Positions 33,765 through 44,874 are shown, numbered from the stretch's first letter. The stretch: 64,000 bases of DNA from Heliocidaris tuberculata (GCA_025618425.1 CM046842.1:30566581-30630580), one strand, 5' to 3'. Numbers and translations are program-made. Notes: generated by a model from the letters alone, not told the origin.

Positions 33765-33972
33765 AGCGTATAGCCAGACATGTTGAAAGGGAGAGGTGAG
33801 GGGGGGGGGGGGGTTACACTTAGCGTAGGGGGTAAGGGTACAGGTAGGGTGGGGTTCAGGTCTTTACCCCTAAGTTCAGTGGATGACTTGTTTTCTTTCT
33901 TTTTTAAAGGATGAACAAGGGGGGGGGGGGGAGGCATGACCCCCTTGTGCCACCCTGGCTATACGCCTATAG
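33765..33972. mobile_element. MITE with TAGCGTATAGCCAG termini and poly-G
   Basis: Inverted ends TAGCGTATAGCCAGACATG and GGCTATACGCCTA enclose two G runs. Related in style to the hAT-like G-run elements, but the flanking duplication (about GTAATGAC/TAGATGAC) is imperfect. Confidence 0.6.
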
Positions 33973-33999
33973 ATGACTGTAATGCAATGTAATACGCTC

Positions 34000-34740
34000 T
34001 AGTATATACTCCGCCAACGCGTGCAGCCTATTGATTAATTTCAAGATACGCCCAGATGGGAGCATACCGAGACAAAAATGTACTATTTGCATAATTTTCC
34101 ACACAAACGACTTCCATATCCTTTTTTATACTGCAATCAATATTCTTTTCATTGTTTATCGTGTGGTACCATATGCAAGTGATTATTCCCGCAGTGCTGA
34201 ATTTTGGATGAATACATCATGCAAATCATATTGTATCACAAGGAAAACCCCGATTTACAACGCTTCATTATACCTTATAATATTATTTCAGACACACACC
34301 GTTTTAAAATATATGTGTATTCTCTAAATACATGTTCACGCAGAACACAATGACATATTTTGTAAGAATATAGTATTTTGTTCTGTGTGAAATACATTTT
34401 GAATATTAGATATGCAATCATTTGTTCTTCAATGGAAAGTGTTTCTTCTTGCAATTGTAAGCCCTAAATGTATTGTATGAACTTCCTTATCTAATATATT
34501 TAGAAAAATCGTCCCTGTGCTACGCTCGAAAAGTAACTGTCTCATGCATTAAAAAAAAAATACAATGATGATAACGTTGATCGTTATTACGGTATTTGTA
34601 TCGCGCGTATCAATAATTATTATGATAATGTGTCTATACGCTCTTCAAAAGTGCCTTTCGGAATCTACAGCTTTAAAGATAAAGTAGAGTTCTGGTCAAG
34701 CGATTACGGTGTAAAAGAAACTGCCTGGAATCAATTGGGA
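34000..34740. other. AT-rich intergenic sequence, no gene seen
   Basis: No repeat family or coding motif was recognised. The open frame at 34031-34327 lacks resemblance to known proteins. Confidence 0.45.
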
Positions 34741-35049
34741 AAGAATGATTAAAGAGAACATAATAATTTGTGTATACTGTGAGGTTTTGGGATAATCAAA
34801 TGATAAGGAATTGTCTCCATCTTGCTGAAAGCCACATGCACCTCACACAGAAATTTGTATATGGAACTACACACGTACACACTTGGCGGATCCAGGGTTT
34901 TGTGGGGGGGGGGGGGGGAAGGGCCGGGGCTCAATATTCTGAAAATTTTCTGACAAGCAAAAAAAAAAAAAAAAAAAAAAAAAATGGTCATCAGCGTTTG
35001 GAGGTGTCTTCTTACTCCAAAATTCTATGAAAAAGCAAGCAAGCAAGCA

Positions 35050-35090
<41 letters not shown>

Positions 35091-35370
35091 TATGATCTTT
35101 ATGGAGTGCCTTTCAAGGGGAGGGTCCCCCTGGATCCGCCCCTGCACACACCCACACACCCACACATACATACATGTATTATGCGCCATGAAAGTTTGGT
35201 CCAAACATTTTGGCTGTTTCTTGTTATATTTCGAATATGAGGGCATTTGAAGAGCAATCCTTTTCAGAGGATATTTCTTTTTATGATATTCTTCCAAACT
35301 GACATAAAAAGATTGAGAAAGCTCGCAAAAATATTTTCCCCTCTACCAGAACTCAACCTCCTCTTTCACT
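34741..35370 (+). repeat. Dispersed repeat copy interrupted by a G-run MITE
   Basis: Host repeat of the family at 10068 and 56331 (ATACTGTGAGGTTTTGGGATAATC before the insertion, GAGCAATCCTTTTCAGAGGA and CCAGAACTCAACCTCC after it). The insertion occupies about 34880-35144. Confidence 0.65.
34880..35144. mobile_element. hAT-like MITE with poly-G and two long poly-A tracts
   Basis: Ends CACTTGGCGGATCCAGGG and TGGATCCGCCCCTG. The interior has a G run, AAATTTTCTGACAAGCAAAA and two A tracts. The flanks are CA-rich, so the 8-bp duplication cannot be read cleanly. Confidence 0.7.
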
Positions 35371-35782
35371 CTTTCGAGACAATTGACCACATTTTGTGGT
35401 TTGGCTCTCAGTAACTTTTGATTCAGAGCTCTAAAAAATATACCAGATGCATGAGTAGAAGAGCAAAAATTTCTGCGCACACTATGTCCATTTTTGTTGC
35501 ATGACCATATTGCGTTTGATGCCAGGAATTAGAAAAAACGAGAATAAGATTTAAAATCCTTAAATTTGCAACATACTGAGATGTCAAAATCATTGTTTTT
35601 TCATCGAAATTGGCAATTTTTTCAACTTTTCGACAAAATCTGTAACCATACATGTATAATGTTTTCACAGACATTACACCTTATTGGAACCATGTAGCAC
35701 TAAAAGAAAAATATTATTGTTGCCAATTTGAAGAGCAGAATGTGATCTATTTAGCCCTGGAACATTTCCTGTCCTGAAAGGG
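35368..35782 (+). mobile_element. AACCCTT MITE, copy 3
   Basis: CTTTCGAGACAATTGACCACATTTTGTGG to TTCCTGTCCTGAAAGGGTTAA, collinear with 22486-22898. Confidence 0.85.
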
Positions 35783-36179
35783 TTAATTGCAGGAAACGTT
35801 ATCAGCTCTGTTCTGTTGAATGAAGAAATAACACTAGGTACCTATTTACTACGCCTGGGTCGAGAGTGGCAAATGTAGATTAAATTCTTGCCAAAAGAAA
35901 AAATGTACTAAGCTTTTGTCAAATGCGCCCAACTATATAGATGAAAACTTGTTTCCATGTATTACTAGCATATTTCAGTTTATACCGGGTGTACTGTGAA
36001 TATAATTATGAGCTTATATATTGCGATTCCGCTATCGTTGTGTGTGTATTTCTGCTGGTGCAATATACAGTGAAACCACGGGTTGTGTTTATTTTAAAGT
36101 TTAAATTTATTATTTTTGTTAATGCACATATGCATGAGGGTTTTTGTGCTTGCATGTATAATGAGCTGAAACATGTAGC

Positions 36180-36197
36180 AGCGCGCTATATAGAGAG

Positions 36198-36228
<31 letters not shown>

Positions 36229-36369
36229 GCAGGGGAAAAGGGGGGGGGGGGGGGTTGGGGGAGCAACGGAGCTATCCTCATACTCAGATAATCATTGATT
36301 GACAAAAAGAAGGAAGAAAGAGGAAGATGTACATGATGGAGGAGATATCGAGATGAGAGAAAGAGAGAA

Positions 36370-36411
<42 letters not shown>

Positions 36412-36480
36412 CGCGCGCGCGTGTGTGTGTGTGAGAGAGAGAGAGAGAGTGTGTGTGTGTGTGTGTGTGTGTGGGGGGGG
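36180..36480. repeat. (GA)n/(GT)n microsatellites with G runs
   Basis: GA runs at 36195-36236 and 36370-36407, a GC run, GT runs and terminal G runs. The frames across it are low complexity. Confidence 0.95.
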
Positions 36481-36766
36481 GGTGTTTAATAGTGAGGGCA
36501 TAATGACCCCTGCCCCTGGATCCAGTATATACCGGAGCCACATTGTGAATCTGTTTCATACAAATGAATTCGGCGTGAAATATTTCAAAATTAAATGTAA
36601 TATCTAACATCTAAAGTGCGTCCCAAGAAAAAGTTTTTAAGGAATTGGCATACCTAAGACCTGGGCCTAAGATCAGTGTTCTGGATTCTGAATCTCAGGG
36701 ATAATTTGTAGCGAGAAGCCTAACCTTGAGCTACAATGCAGAATCTGGAAATGCTACATCAGATTC

Positions 36767-36906
36767 GGGGGAGCGTTTCATGAAAGGAAGTTGTCCGATA
36801 TTTTATCCGACAACTGTTATAAGCTACTGAAATCCTTGCATCTGATTGGCTGAGAGCAAATTTGTCGGATAAAATATCTGACAAGTCCTTTCATGAAACG
36901 CCCCCC
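36767..36906 (+). mobile_element. Palindromic MITE, TGATTGGCTG core with variant ends
   Basis: Ends GGGGGAGCGTTTCATGAAAGG ... TTGTCCGATATTTTATCCGAC and complement. The core AAGCTACTGAAATCCTTGCATCTGATTGGCTGAGAGC is identical to the members with GGGCCC ends. Confidence 0.88.
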
Positions 36907-37245
36907 TGGAGTACTCTATTGTATGGAACTTAAACATGGACTCTATGCAAGGAGACAGAACGACGGATAAAAGCCTTCGAAATGTGATGGTGCTTACGGA
37001 GAATACAAAGAATAGACCTGTTCACAAATATATTCAAATTTTATGCATAGTTTTAAAACAAAGGTTGTTCTTGACAACCTGATAGCTTGTCAGAGGCTTG
37101 TCAGACATAGCAACAAGTAATGTATGCAAACTGGATTCCAAGTACAGCAGTTTATTCACTGATAACAGGTTAATGGAATACCTCGTTACTGGGTCCCCAG
37201 GAAAGAAACATCCATAAATTTGAATAACTTTGTGAACAGCAGGGT

Positions 37246-37683
37246 GTTCAGACACAAAAAAATTATACCAAAACGGTATAGCTATAATACCGAAACGGTA
37301 TAGCTATACAATGAATTTTTGTGGATTTATGTGTCTGAACGCTGACTAACGAAACGTCGTATAACGAAACGTCGTATTACGAAACTGGGGTCAGAGCATC
37401 TTTTCGAACTAGAGCTCGAATCACCTTTCCGTATGTCTACACACGACCATAGAACGGTATAACTGGGCGGGGCTTAACGTGAGCGTGCGCGAAAGGTGTC
37501 CTTACCAGGGGGCGGGGACTGGCGGCGACCATAACAACATGCGCAGTGGAAAACTGCGCATCTATGCGATGTTTTTCTAATCGGTCGAGATATGTGTCTG
37601 AACGTCGGTATATAGGCTATACGATGAAAATTTTATACGACGTTTCTTTATCGAGTTTCGGTATAAACGTTTTGTGTCTGAAC
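37246..37683. mobile_element. MITE with GTTCAGACACAAAA termini
   Basis: The ends GTTCAGACACAAAAAAATTATACC and GGTATAAACGTTTTGTGTCTGAAC are inverted. Internally GTGTCTGAACGCTGA and GTGTCTGAACGTCGG repeat the terminal motif, and ACGAAACGTCGTAT occurs twice. Length about 438 bp. Confidence 0.75.
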
Positions 37684-37694
37684 AGGGGGCAGGT

Positions 37695-38035
37695 CTATTA
37701 GCTGGGTTATGAAAAACAGCAATAAAGAAGTGCTACAAAGAGCAAGCAGAGAGAGGGAGTTGATGAAGGCTGTAAAGAAAAGGAAGCTTGTATATGCCGG
37801 ATATTTGATAAGACAAGGAGGACCACAGAAGTTATTACTTGAAGGGATGATAGCAGGAAACGTGAAAGAGGTAGACAACGGATCACTTGGCTTGACAACA
37901 TTAAGCAGTAGACTGGACTTTGCTACGGAGAGGTTCGAATAAGATCTTATGATCGAAGAAAATGGAAATGCATAGTCGCCAACACCGGCCTCGGGACGGC
38001 ACCTGTTGAATGTATGAATGAATGAATAACTAGGA
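37695..38035 (+). mobile_element. LINE reverse-transcriptase C-terminal fragment
   Basis: One frame reads EVLQRASRERELMKAVKKRK followed by LVYAGYLIRQGG and LLLEGMIAG. After frameshifts it continues as ITWLDNIKQ and SYDRRKWKCIVANTGLGTAP, the usual C-terminal end of one LINE ORF2 type. A TGAATGAATGAATAAC 3' tail follows. Truncated and broken. Confidence 0.75.
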
Positions 38036-38454
38036 TAGCTTAGGGTCTCTTCTTTGAACCCCCCCCCCCCCCAAATAAAAAAAAATAGAAAAAAAAAAAA
38101 ATAATAATAAATAAATTAAAAAAATTAATAAAAAATAAAAATAAAAATACAACAAACAAACAAAACGAAACAAAACAACGAAAAGCCTACCAATATTTTA
38201 CGCTCGAGTGATCAAAGGCCACTTTTTTTGAAAGGATGCTTAATCCACATTAATTTTGACAGGAATTGGTATTTCATTCTGGCTGGTATCTGCAACGCTG
38301 AGAGCTGGGAAAAGGCTGAGAAATTTTCACATTCTGATCATTAAAAGACGGCTTAAGAAAGGACAGATGTTTAGGTGTCATTGCATAATTATATACATGT
38401 AGAAGCTACCATAACTGCGTAAGCTATCCACTGGGATCCCAATGTCCTAAAAAA

Positions 38455-39357
38455 CCGACAGCCCACGAGATCGACATCTACAAACTTGATTTACGAGACG
38501 GACAATCCCTGTCGGAAAGAACACAGTGTCCCACAGTGTGTTCCCAGTGTGTTCACATAGCCGACTCTGTGAAGATGTGAGTCACAATGTTAAAACGCTC
38601 GAATTTACCAGTGTGAAGATGATTTCACACTGTGGACACCTCCACAGTGTGGTTTACCACAGAGTGTTCACATAGTGATGTTCGATTTCACAGTGTGAAT
38701 TTACTCGCTCACAATGTGAAGATGTGATTCGCAATGTTAAAACGCTCGAATATAACAGTGTGAAGATGATTTCACACTGTGTTTCACACTGTGAACACAC
38801 TGTGGGACACTGTGTTCTTTCCGACACGAGACCCCTCCAGACCAAAAAAAAAAAAAAAAAAAAAAAGGATTTTTTTTTTTGAGGTGGGGAGGGGCGTCGC
38901 CGGGTGGGGGGGGGGGGTGTCTTTTGAAAAGGGCGACATGTTCTTATTGTGTAGTGTCGAACAGCTCATATCTGCGCCACCAGCACCACTGCCTGACATT
39001 GGAGTTGGTAAGTTTTTTTATCTTTTTTTTTCCAAAAGGCACACCCCCTTGAAAAAAGCTGGTGACGGCACTGAGACCCATGAGATCGACCGACGGCCAA
39101 CTAGACCGACAGCCAGCGAGACGGACTGAACAAAGAAATACATACTGAAATATAGAAGATAGTTCCAAAAGGTTTTCGAGACCATCAGGCCACGAGACAG
39201 ACAAAACAAGGAAATAGGCCTACATAAGGGAAGATAGAAATATGTCGGTCTCGTGGGCTGTCGGTCTCGCGGGCTGTCAGTCTGGTGAACCCTCGGAAAA
39301 GTTTTCAGGGGACAGCGAGACCGTCTTGTCTAGCTTGTGGGCTGTCCGTCTCCTGGG
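38455..39357. repeat. Foldback-like repeat built of CGAGACCGACAGCCCA units
   Basis: CCGACAGCCCACGAGATCGAC near 38456 and GACCGACAGCCAGCGAGACGG near 39103 face TCGGTCTCGTGGGCTGTCGG near 39245 and GTGGGCTGTCCGTCTCC near 39337. The inner part contains the element at 38510-38826 and a G-run stretch. Confidence 0.55.
38510..38826. mobile_element. MITE with 34-bp perfect terminal inverted repeats
   Basis: TGTCGGAAAGAACACAGTGT(CCCACAGTGTGTTC) at the left is exactly complementary to the right end at 38793-38826. Inside, a segment of about 65 bp (GTGAAGATGTGA ... CAATGTTAAAACGCTCGAAT ... CAGTGTGAAGATGATTTCACACTGTG) occurs twice. Confidence 0.88.
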
Positions 39358-39502
39358 CCCTGTTTCATAAAACTTGTCATCAATAACAAGTTGCAGTAAC
39401 TGTTATAAGCTACTGAAATCCGTGCATCTGATTGGCTGAGAACAAATTTGTCATAGAAATGTGGCAGTTGTTACTGATAACAAGTTTTATGAAACGGGAC
39501 CC
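39355..39502 (+). mobile_element. Palindromic MITE (TGATTGGCTG core)
   Basis: GGGCCCTGTTTCATAAAACTTGTCATCAATAACAAG to TTGTTACTGATAACAAGTTTTATGAAACGGGACCC, well preserved. Confidence 0.9.
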
Positions 39503-40233
39503 TGAGTTGTAGCCTGGTTAAGCAGTCCAAAATTTTGTAGAAAGCAAATACTGAATAAATTGTTTATAAAAAAGTAAAAAAAAAGAAAAAAAGAAAATTG
39601 TTACAAGAAAAATTAAATGAATAGCGGTTCATAAGGTTCGAAATGTTTATCTTTATTGTCCATGCAGAAGAATGCGTACGGGCACATTTTCGCCAGGGGA
39701 ATGGGGGGGGGGGGGTAGGTTCTGGTTTTCTTCCAGAATATAAACCTTCAAGTTTCTAAAGATAAAAAAATATGAAAATTACATATTTATTCGAGCACCT
39801 TTGAGCCCGAATATAAGGTGACGATTGCCCTAATAGAGTTACTTTCAAAATTCTCGCGGGGGAGGGGGCGCGGCTTCACCTAATCTCTGCCTCACACTTA
39901 AAACAAAAATTATGTACTTACATACAGAAACAAATATACATTCATAAAACAGAAATTTATCAAATCAGTACTCATTTATACAAATAATAGGCCTAATTAT
40001 GCAATGAAGATATGTATTTGAGGTAGGCCTATCAGTTATATTATTATTTCTATCATCACTATTATTTTCTATTCTCAATTTTATTAGTAGCAGTAGTATT
40101 TTCAGTGATACGGTGGTTATATGAACGACAAAAATGCGTCATATTACAGCACGCTTTGGATTAGTTTGTTTATTTGTTTGTTTGTTTTTTATTTACGTGA
40201 CAAATCATATACACAATATCATTCAAGTTTCAC

Positions 40234-40447
40234 GGTTCCATGACATTTGCTCCTGCGACAATTGCTCCTGTCTAACTTTGCCATGTTAATCCTAAACCTA
40301 AACCTAACCCTAACCCTAACCCTTACCCTAATTCTAATCTTCACATTGTCCTGAACAAAAAAACAAATCATGACCTTGACCTTAACCTTTGACCTTTCGA
40401 GATAGGGACGGCGGAGCAAATGTCGCTGGAGCAAATGTCGGGTCACC
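40234..40447. mobile_element. Short element with telomere-like core and exact 9-bp TSD
   Basis: AAGTTTCAC at 40225-40233 is repeated at 40448-40456. The ends GGTTCCATGACATTTGCTCCTGCGACAATTGCTCC and GGAGCAAATGTCGCTGGAGCAAATGTCGGGTCACC are inverted and each contains the CGACATTTGCTCC motif twice. The centre (40290-40335) is CCTAAACCTAACCCTAACCC, the vertebrate-type telomere repeat in degenerate form. A 9-bp duplication is typical of Mutator-like integration. The family is not identified. Confidence 0.85.
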
Positions 40448-40484
40448 AAGTTTCACATACGGCGGCTAGCTCATTTCAGGGGTA

Positions 40485-40721
40485 AAAGCCAATTCGTAAA
40501 TACAATTTGCGCATGTGCAGATAAAGGTCATTTGTACCGAGTACAATTGACCTTTATACGCTGTCATTTTGTACGCACCACGATGCGCGTACCAATATGA
40601 TTTTACTTGTTTTACTTGTTAAACAAGTAGCGCGTCGGCCAAAACAACCAACGGCGTGCGCGTACAAATTGGGGTCATTTCAGAGTTATTTGTACCATGT
40701 ACGAATTACGAACTGGCTTAA
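40485..40721. mobile_element. MITE with AAGCCAATTCG/ACGAACTGGCTT ends, second copy
   Basis: Contains GCGCATGTGCAGATAAAGGTCATTTGTACCGAGTACAATTGACCTTTATACGC, a strong inverted block shared with 22053-22245 and 63845-64000. Internally has GTTTTACTTGTTAAACAAGTAGCGCG. Confidence 0.8.
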
Positions 40722-40829
40722 AGCAAAATAAGGCTGTTCTTCCATGGGGTCCTTGATAATGTTCAATGATATAACATTATACACAAAATGTACAAATATT
40801 ACAATTCAAACTGGAAGAATAGACTTACA

Positions 40830-41219
40830 GGCCCGAATTCACAAAGGTGGTAATAGATTTGTACCATGGCTTATGCAGATTTTGTGGTATAAGTGCGCTT
40901 GATTTCGCGCGTACACTTAGAAAGATCCAATAATGAACGCGCGTGATTAGCAAAGTGCGCAAATTTTACGCTAGTTGCCATGGTTTAGGCTATAGGTTTA
41001 GACCATGGTTTATGTAAATTAATTGAAATAAACTGTGCGTAAATTTACATAAACCATGGTCTAAACCATTGCAACTAGCGTAAAATTTGCGCACTTTGCT
41101 AATCACGCGCGTTCATTATTGGATCTTTCTAAGTGTACGCGCGAAATCAAGCGCACTTATACCACAAAATCTGTATAAATCATGGTACAAATCTATTACC
41201 ACCTTTGTGAATTCGGGCC
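40830..41219. mobile_element. 390-bp near-perfect palindrome with GGCCCGAATTCAC ends
   Basis: The two arms of about 180 bp are almost exactly complementary (for example TAGAAAGATCCAATAATGAACGCGCG against CGCGCGTTCATTATTGGATCTTTCTA) around a spacer near 41020-41040. The termini match those of the element at 16792-16991, so this looks like a foldback member of the same family. Confidence 0.92.
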
Positions 41220-41229
41220 ACAAAGTCCT

Positions 41230-42340
41230 ATTGAATACACATAATGTGCGAAAAAAATAAAACCCCCAACAAAACAAAACAAAGCGAAACAATTATATTG
41301 AACAAGCATATCATATTAAAATACTATTCACTTCGACACTATTTGCAATACATATTCAATATGTTTCATTAGGGGTACAGAACCACACCAACCCTATACA
41401 AGAAAATAGAAGGAAAGAGAGAGATAAAAATTTCCTTGAGAACAGTTCTATGATACTTTGGAATAATTTTGTTACAAAATTTGGCATGCACTTAGTTTAC
41501 GATGTAACGTAAAAAAAATGCATAGTTAATTAAAAAAGAAATACCATATTTTTAGAATTAATACTAATTAAACTATGTTTTTTTTATTTTTAAAATTTTT
41601 TTTGGTCATTATAGATCTCCAATGGTCTCCTATTTGTGGGATATGTAAAAGGAAGATGCTTAGCATGTACTTGTATCAAAACTGGTCTATTATAGCCAAT
41701 AATTAGTTACTTGATAAAACAATTACACTCGTTGTACACATCACGTAGTGTTGTAAATTTATGGACTTTTTACTATGTCGTGCGATGCGCCCATTGTGTC
41801 AATATCATGTTATGTTTTGCAAATTTTACCACTGATTTTGTATGCATTTATTTAGGATTTATAATTTCATGTTCTTGTTATTTTTTATACACGATCATAT
41901 TGTATGTAAAAATCCCATGCTAAATTTCCTTGATATTAATGATGGACGAATAAAACTGAACTGAATTGAATTGAATGATCTTTTCTTATGTATTTCTTTC
42001 TTTTTATTTCTTATGTTAATCATTGTTTTATTCCTTATGTTTCCTATTGTTTTGTAATTTGTTATACTTAGAAAAGTTATTTTCAACTTCATTTAGGTTT
42101 TAATTGTTCAAAGCATAGACTGTGCAGTAAAAAGAGGCAACACATTAGATTCCCCCAAACCCTATGCGTTTTACACACGAATATGCCATTTTTTTTTAAT
42201 TGACGTGTGACCATTAAATGTTACGTAACACCATAACCGCTGTAGGTATATACGCAAATTTGTTATCAAAAGATGTGCAAAACTAGAAAGAAAAGAGCCA
42301 ATTAGTCACGGGGTGAGATATTTAAAACTCTGAGAGTAAT
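41230..42340. other. AT-rich intergenic sequence downstream of the sulfotransferase
   Basis: Very AT-rich, with no repeat family recognised. Open frames at 41711-41923 and 41895-42092 are short and compositionally biased. Confidence 0.45.
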
Positions 42341-42354
42341 CTCAAAATTTGCAC

Positions 42355-42408
42355 AGAGAGAGAGAGAGAGAGAGAGAGGGGAGGAGGAGGAGGGGGGGGG
42401 GGGGGGGC
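42355..42408. repeat. (GA)n/(GGA)n/poly-G tract at the sulfotransferase stop codon
   Basis: A GA run, GGA repeats and about 19 consecutive G residues end one base before GTCA, which includes the stop codon (TCA, read on the minus strand at 42410-42412). In the mRNA it becomes a C-run starting directly after the stop. Confidence 0.9.
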
Positions 42409-42409
42409 G

Positions 42410-43630
42410 TCATGCCCCCAGTCTTTTTATGGTTAGATGTGTCGGGTTAATCGTGCCGTACCCGTATTGTGGTTTATAGCCGAGTAGTTTTAGCACATCT
42501 CGACACTCTTCGTTAACTTGCTTCACCTCTATCTCCTTCAACTCTTTCTTCCATTTGGTGGAGGTATAAAGCGCATCCCTCTGTAAGGAAAACATGTGCG
42601 TATTTGGCTCACGTGGAGCATGGCTAGTACTCGAGACCACCCATTTTGCAATCTCCTCTGGCAAATCGATCCCAGCGAACTGGTAAAGCTTCCGGGTCAC
42701 TTTCAAAGGTGCTTCGGCAAAGTCCTCGTATTTGACCAGGTGATAGCGACCCTGAAGCCATGGCGGACAATTCTCTGGAGACACAAACGTATTCCTCCTT
42801 ATCCAGCTGCACAGCCCTTGGATAGTTTCAAGTGACTCGGGAACGGAGTTCAAAAGCCCCATCGGACGCAGTCTTCCATGTTCTGCGAAAATTGAACGCC
42901 TTTTGTCTGTCTGATTTTGACCTAATATATTGAATGTCCATCTGATTCTAGACGCGGCAATGGCTCGTGGGTCACGCACGAGGTGGATGATCTTAAGATT
43001 GATATGGTCTTCTTCCACCAAAGGCCGGAGAAACTCTAAATCAGCATGAACCAGCTTTGTTGCCAGTCGTCCTTTGTAATCCTTGCAGATATTCTGCAAC
43101 CACTCTGCAGAGATGATCTCTTTGCTCACTTTCCTGCGGATGGCAACATCTCGGACAAATTTATCCCATGAATACAACACGTTCACAAAATCACTGCTGA
43201 AGTTGCAGCTGGCAAACCGGCGCAGAACATCTCTAGAAAGTTCTAAACTCCTGATCGTTCCTTTCCGTACGTGGTGTATTTCCCGCAGTTTCGTCATTGT
43301 CCATAATGGTTCAAACAAGTAGAATAAATCAAGATTTTGGTTAAAGATTTCCCCCACGATGCTTGATCCTGATCGCTTTTGTGACAAAATGATAATGAAT
43401 GGAGGGTTCGTCTTTGTCTTCTTTCTCGGTTCTCGGACATCTTCTGCCAGCGGCTTCATCGCTAGATGTTTCCCGTCATCATCATGATCATGGTCAGAGT
43501 GCTGAATTCGTAAATCCTTGCTCATCGCCTGATATCGAGGATCATAGGCGAAGTGTTGTTGGGACCTCCAGATGAGAAAGAAAACAATACAAATAAGAAA
43601 GAAAAAGATCTTTAGAGCCCACTTCTCCAT
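42410..43630 (-). CDS. Carbohydrate 6-O-sulfotransferase (CHST1/3/4/7 family), single exon
   Basis: Transfers sulfate from PAPS to the 6-OH of a GlcNAc, GalNAc or Gal residue of glycans in the Golgi lumen; the exact substrate cannot be read from sequence. The 406-residue type II protein has a signal anchor at about 6-22 (a run ALKIFFFLICIVFFLIW) and then a charged stem with a His/Asp cluster (44-55). The 5'-PAPS loop SQKRSGSSIVGEIF is at 83-96 (motif S/T-x-x-R-S-G-S-S), FEPLW at 106-110, and the 3'-phosphate site IHLVRDPRAIAASRI at 215-229. YEDF (301-304) is also typical. Length and intronless structure fit the family. The start at 43630 is the methionine that directly precedes the anchor. 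A G/GA tract abuts the stop. No neighbour is functionally linked. Confidence 0.93.
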   Translation of the reverse strand: MEKWALKIFFFLICIVFFLIWRSQQHFAYDPRYQAMSKDLRIQHSDHDHDDDGKHLAMKPLAEDVREPRKKTKTNPPFIIILSQKRSGSSIVGEIFNQNLDLFYLFEPLWTMTKLREIHHVRKGTIRSLELSRDVLRRFASCNFSSDFVNVLYSWDKFVRDVAIRRKVSKEIISAEWLQNICKDYKGRLATKLVHADLEFLRPLVEEDHINLKIIHLVRDPRAIAASRIRWTFNILGQNQTDKRRSIFAEHGRLRPMGLLNSVPESLETIQGLCSWIRRNTFVSPENCPPWLQGRYHLVKYEDFAEAPLKVTRKLYQFAGIDLPEEIAKWVVSSTSHAPREPNTHMFSLQRDALYTSTKWKKELKEIEVKQVNEECRDVLKLLGYKPQYGYGTINPTHLTIKRLGA

Positions 43631-43939
43631 CTCTATTCTTCAACGATTCCGATCGTATCTGCAGGCCTATTCGATTTAGTGATAGCAGAATTAAATGCAA
43701 CGAATGAATAGAGGGGAATGAATGCTTTACTTTGTGCACTACAAAATCAAACTATAACGATGTCGTGTTATCCCCATCGATTGATACGCAAGAAGGGCGT
43801 TTGTGGGCACACCAAAAATATATGCCAAACTATCAGATGGTTACAAGGTTGCAATGCTCAATCAATATTCTAGACACTTAGAAATATACTGTACACATGG
43901 GAACGCACCTTTAATGTGAACGCCTATTAACTCCTATAT

Positions 43940-44240
43940 TATGTATAATTGTGAGAAATGAAAATGAGAGAATAATCGTTGCGTAGCTTAAATCAAAGTT
44001 CCCTAGAGCTGTCCTCCCTTTTAAATTTTTTTGCAAAGGTTGAAAAAATGTCTCCGCCTGGAATCAAACCCGGGTCGTTGGCTTAGAACGCCAATGCCTT
44101 AACCAATAGACGACGGAGACGGGCCAGTGATTTCGGCGACACCAGATTCAATTGACCGTACCGACAGATTGACAAATCTTCAACCTTATTAATTAATTCC
44201 ATTTGTCGGGGGCATGCGAGTTTTCAACAAAGACAAGCCG
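43940..44240 (-). repeat. tRNA-Arg-containing dispersed repeat, second locus
   Basis: Same order as 2272-2560 on the opposite strand, from TATAATTGTGAGAAATG at 43950 to GGGGGCATGCGAGTTTTCAACAAAGAC at about 44235. Further similarity (GTTGCCAAAGCTGTTGAA near 44345, against TTCAACAGC-type sequence near 2080) hints that the repeated unit is longer. Confidence 0.8.
44050..44120 (-). tRNA. tRNA-Arg (UCU) pseudogene inside the repeat
   Basis: The acceptor stem and anticodon arm (loop GTTCTAA) are kept. The A-box region reads TCGTCTATTGG instead of TGGTCTAGTGG, and the B box reads GGTTTGATTCC. These changes in both internal promoter boxes suggest a non-functional copy. Confidence 0.7.
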
Positions 44241-44816
44241 CATGCCTCAGCTGGATCCAAGCGAATGCTTTGAGATACATGTATACATTAGAATAATTTA
44301 CATTAGAAATAATTAGAAACAATTATAAATTATTTCCACGCGAGTTGCCAAAGCTGTTGAATAATTTATTTTCTTTAAAATGTTTATAATGATATTATTT
44401 TAATGTATACATGTATCTGTAACATGTGGAATGAAATATAATGACTGAGGTTCTCAATAGTTACATAGATAGTAAAATCGAAATTAAGGCCTGTTACGAG
44501 CCTTATAGTCGGAGGAAAGGCTAAATCGGCTCCGAATCGTAGTGACGTCAGACCAATCCTGCGATTGTCTACGATTTGAAACTAATTTGGCCCTTATTCC
44601 GGATATAAGGCTGACATCGCACCAAAGTCATTTGTTGAGTATTCATATTATTGTTCAGAACCTGAATCAGGTAGCTTTCACTTGTTAACTGTCAGAAAAA
44701 TGCCTATATTTCTTGCTGTTGCGATTTATTTCCACAATCGTCTCAGGGCACAGCACAGTTGCGAGCTCACCTCGGGCCATAGTTTAAACCGTGCCCCTCA
44801 AAGCAGTCAACATTTG

Positions 44817-44874
<58 letters not shown>

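Noticed and set aside
36284..36610. ORFs on both strands over 36.3-36.6 kb
   Set aside because: Translations of GA and GT microsatellites.
40285..40335. A true chromosome-end or fusion telomere tract
   Set aside because: The motif is short and degenerate and sits inside an element with inverted ends and an exact 9-bp target duplication.
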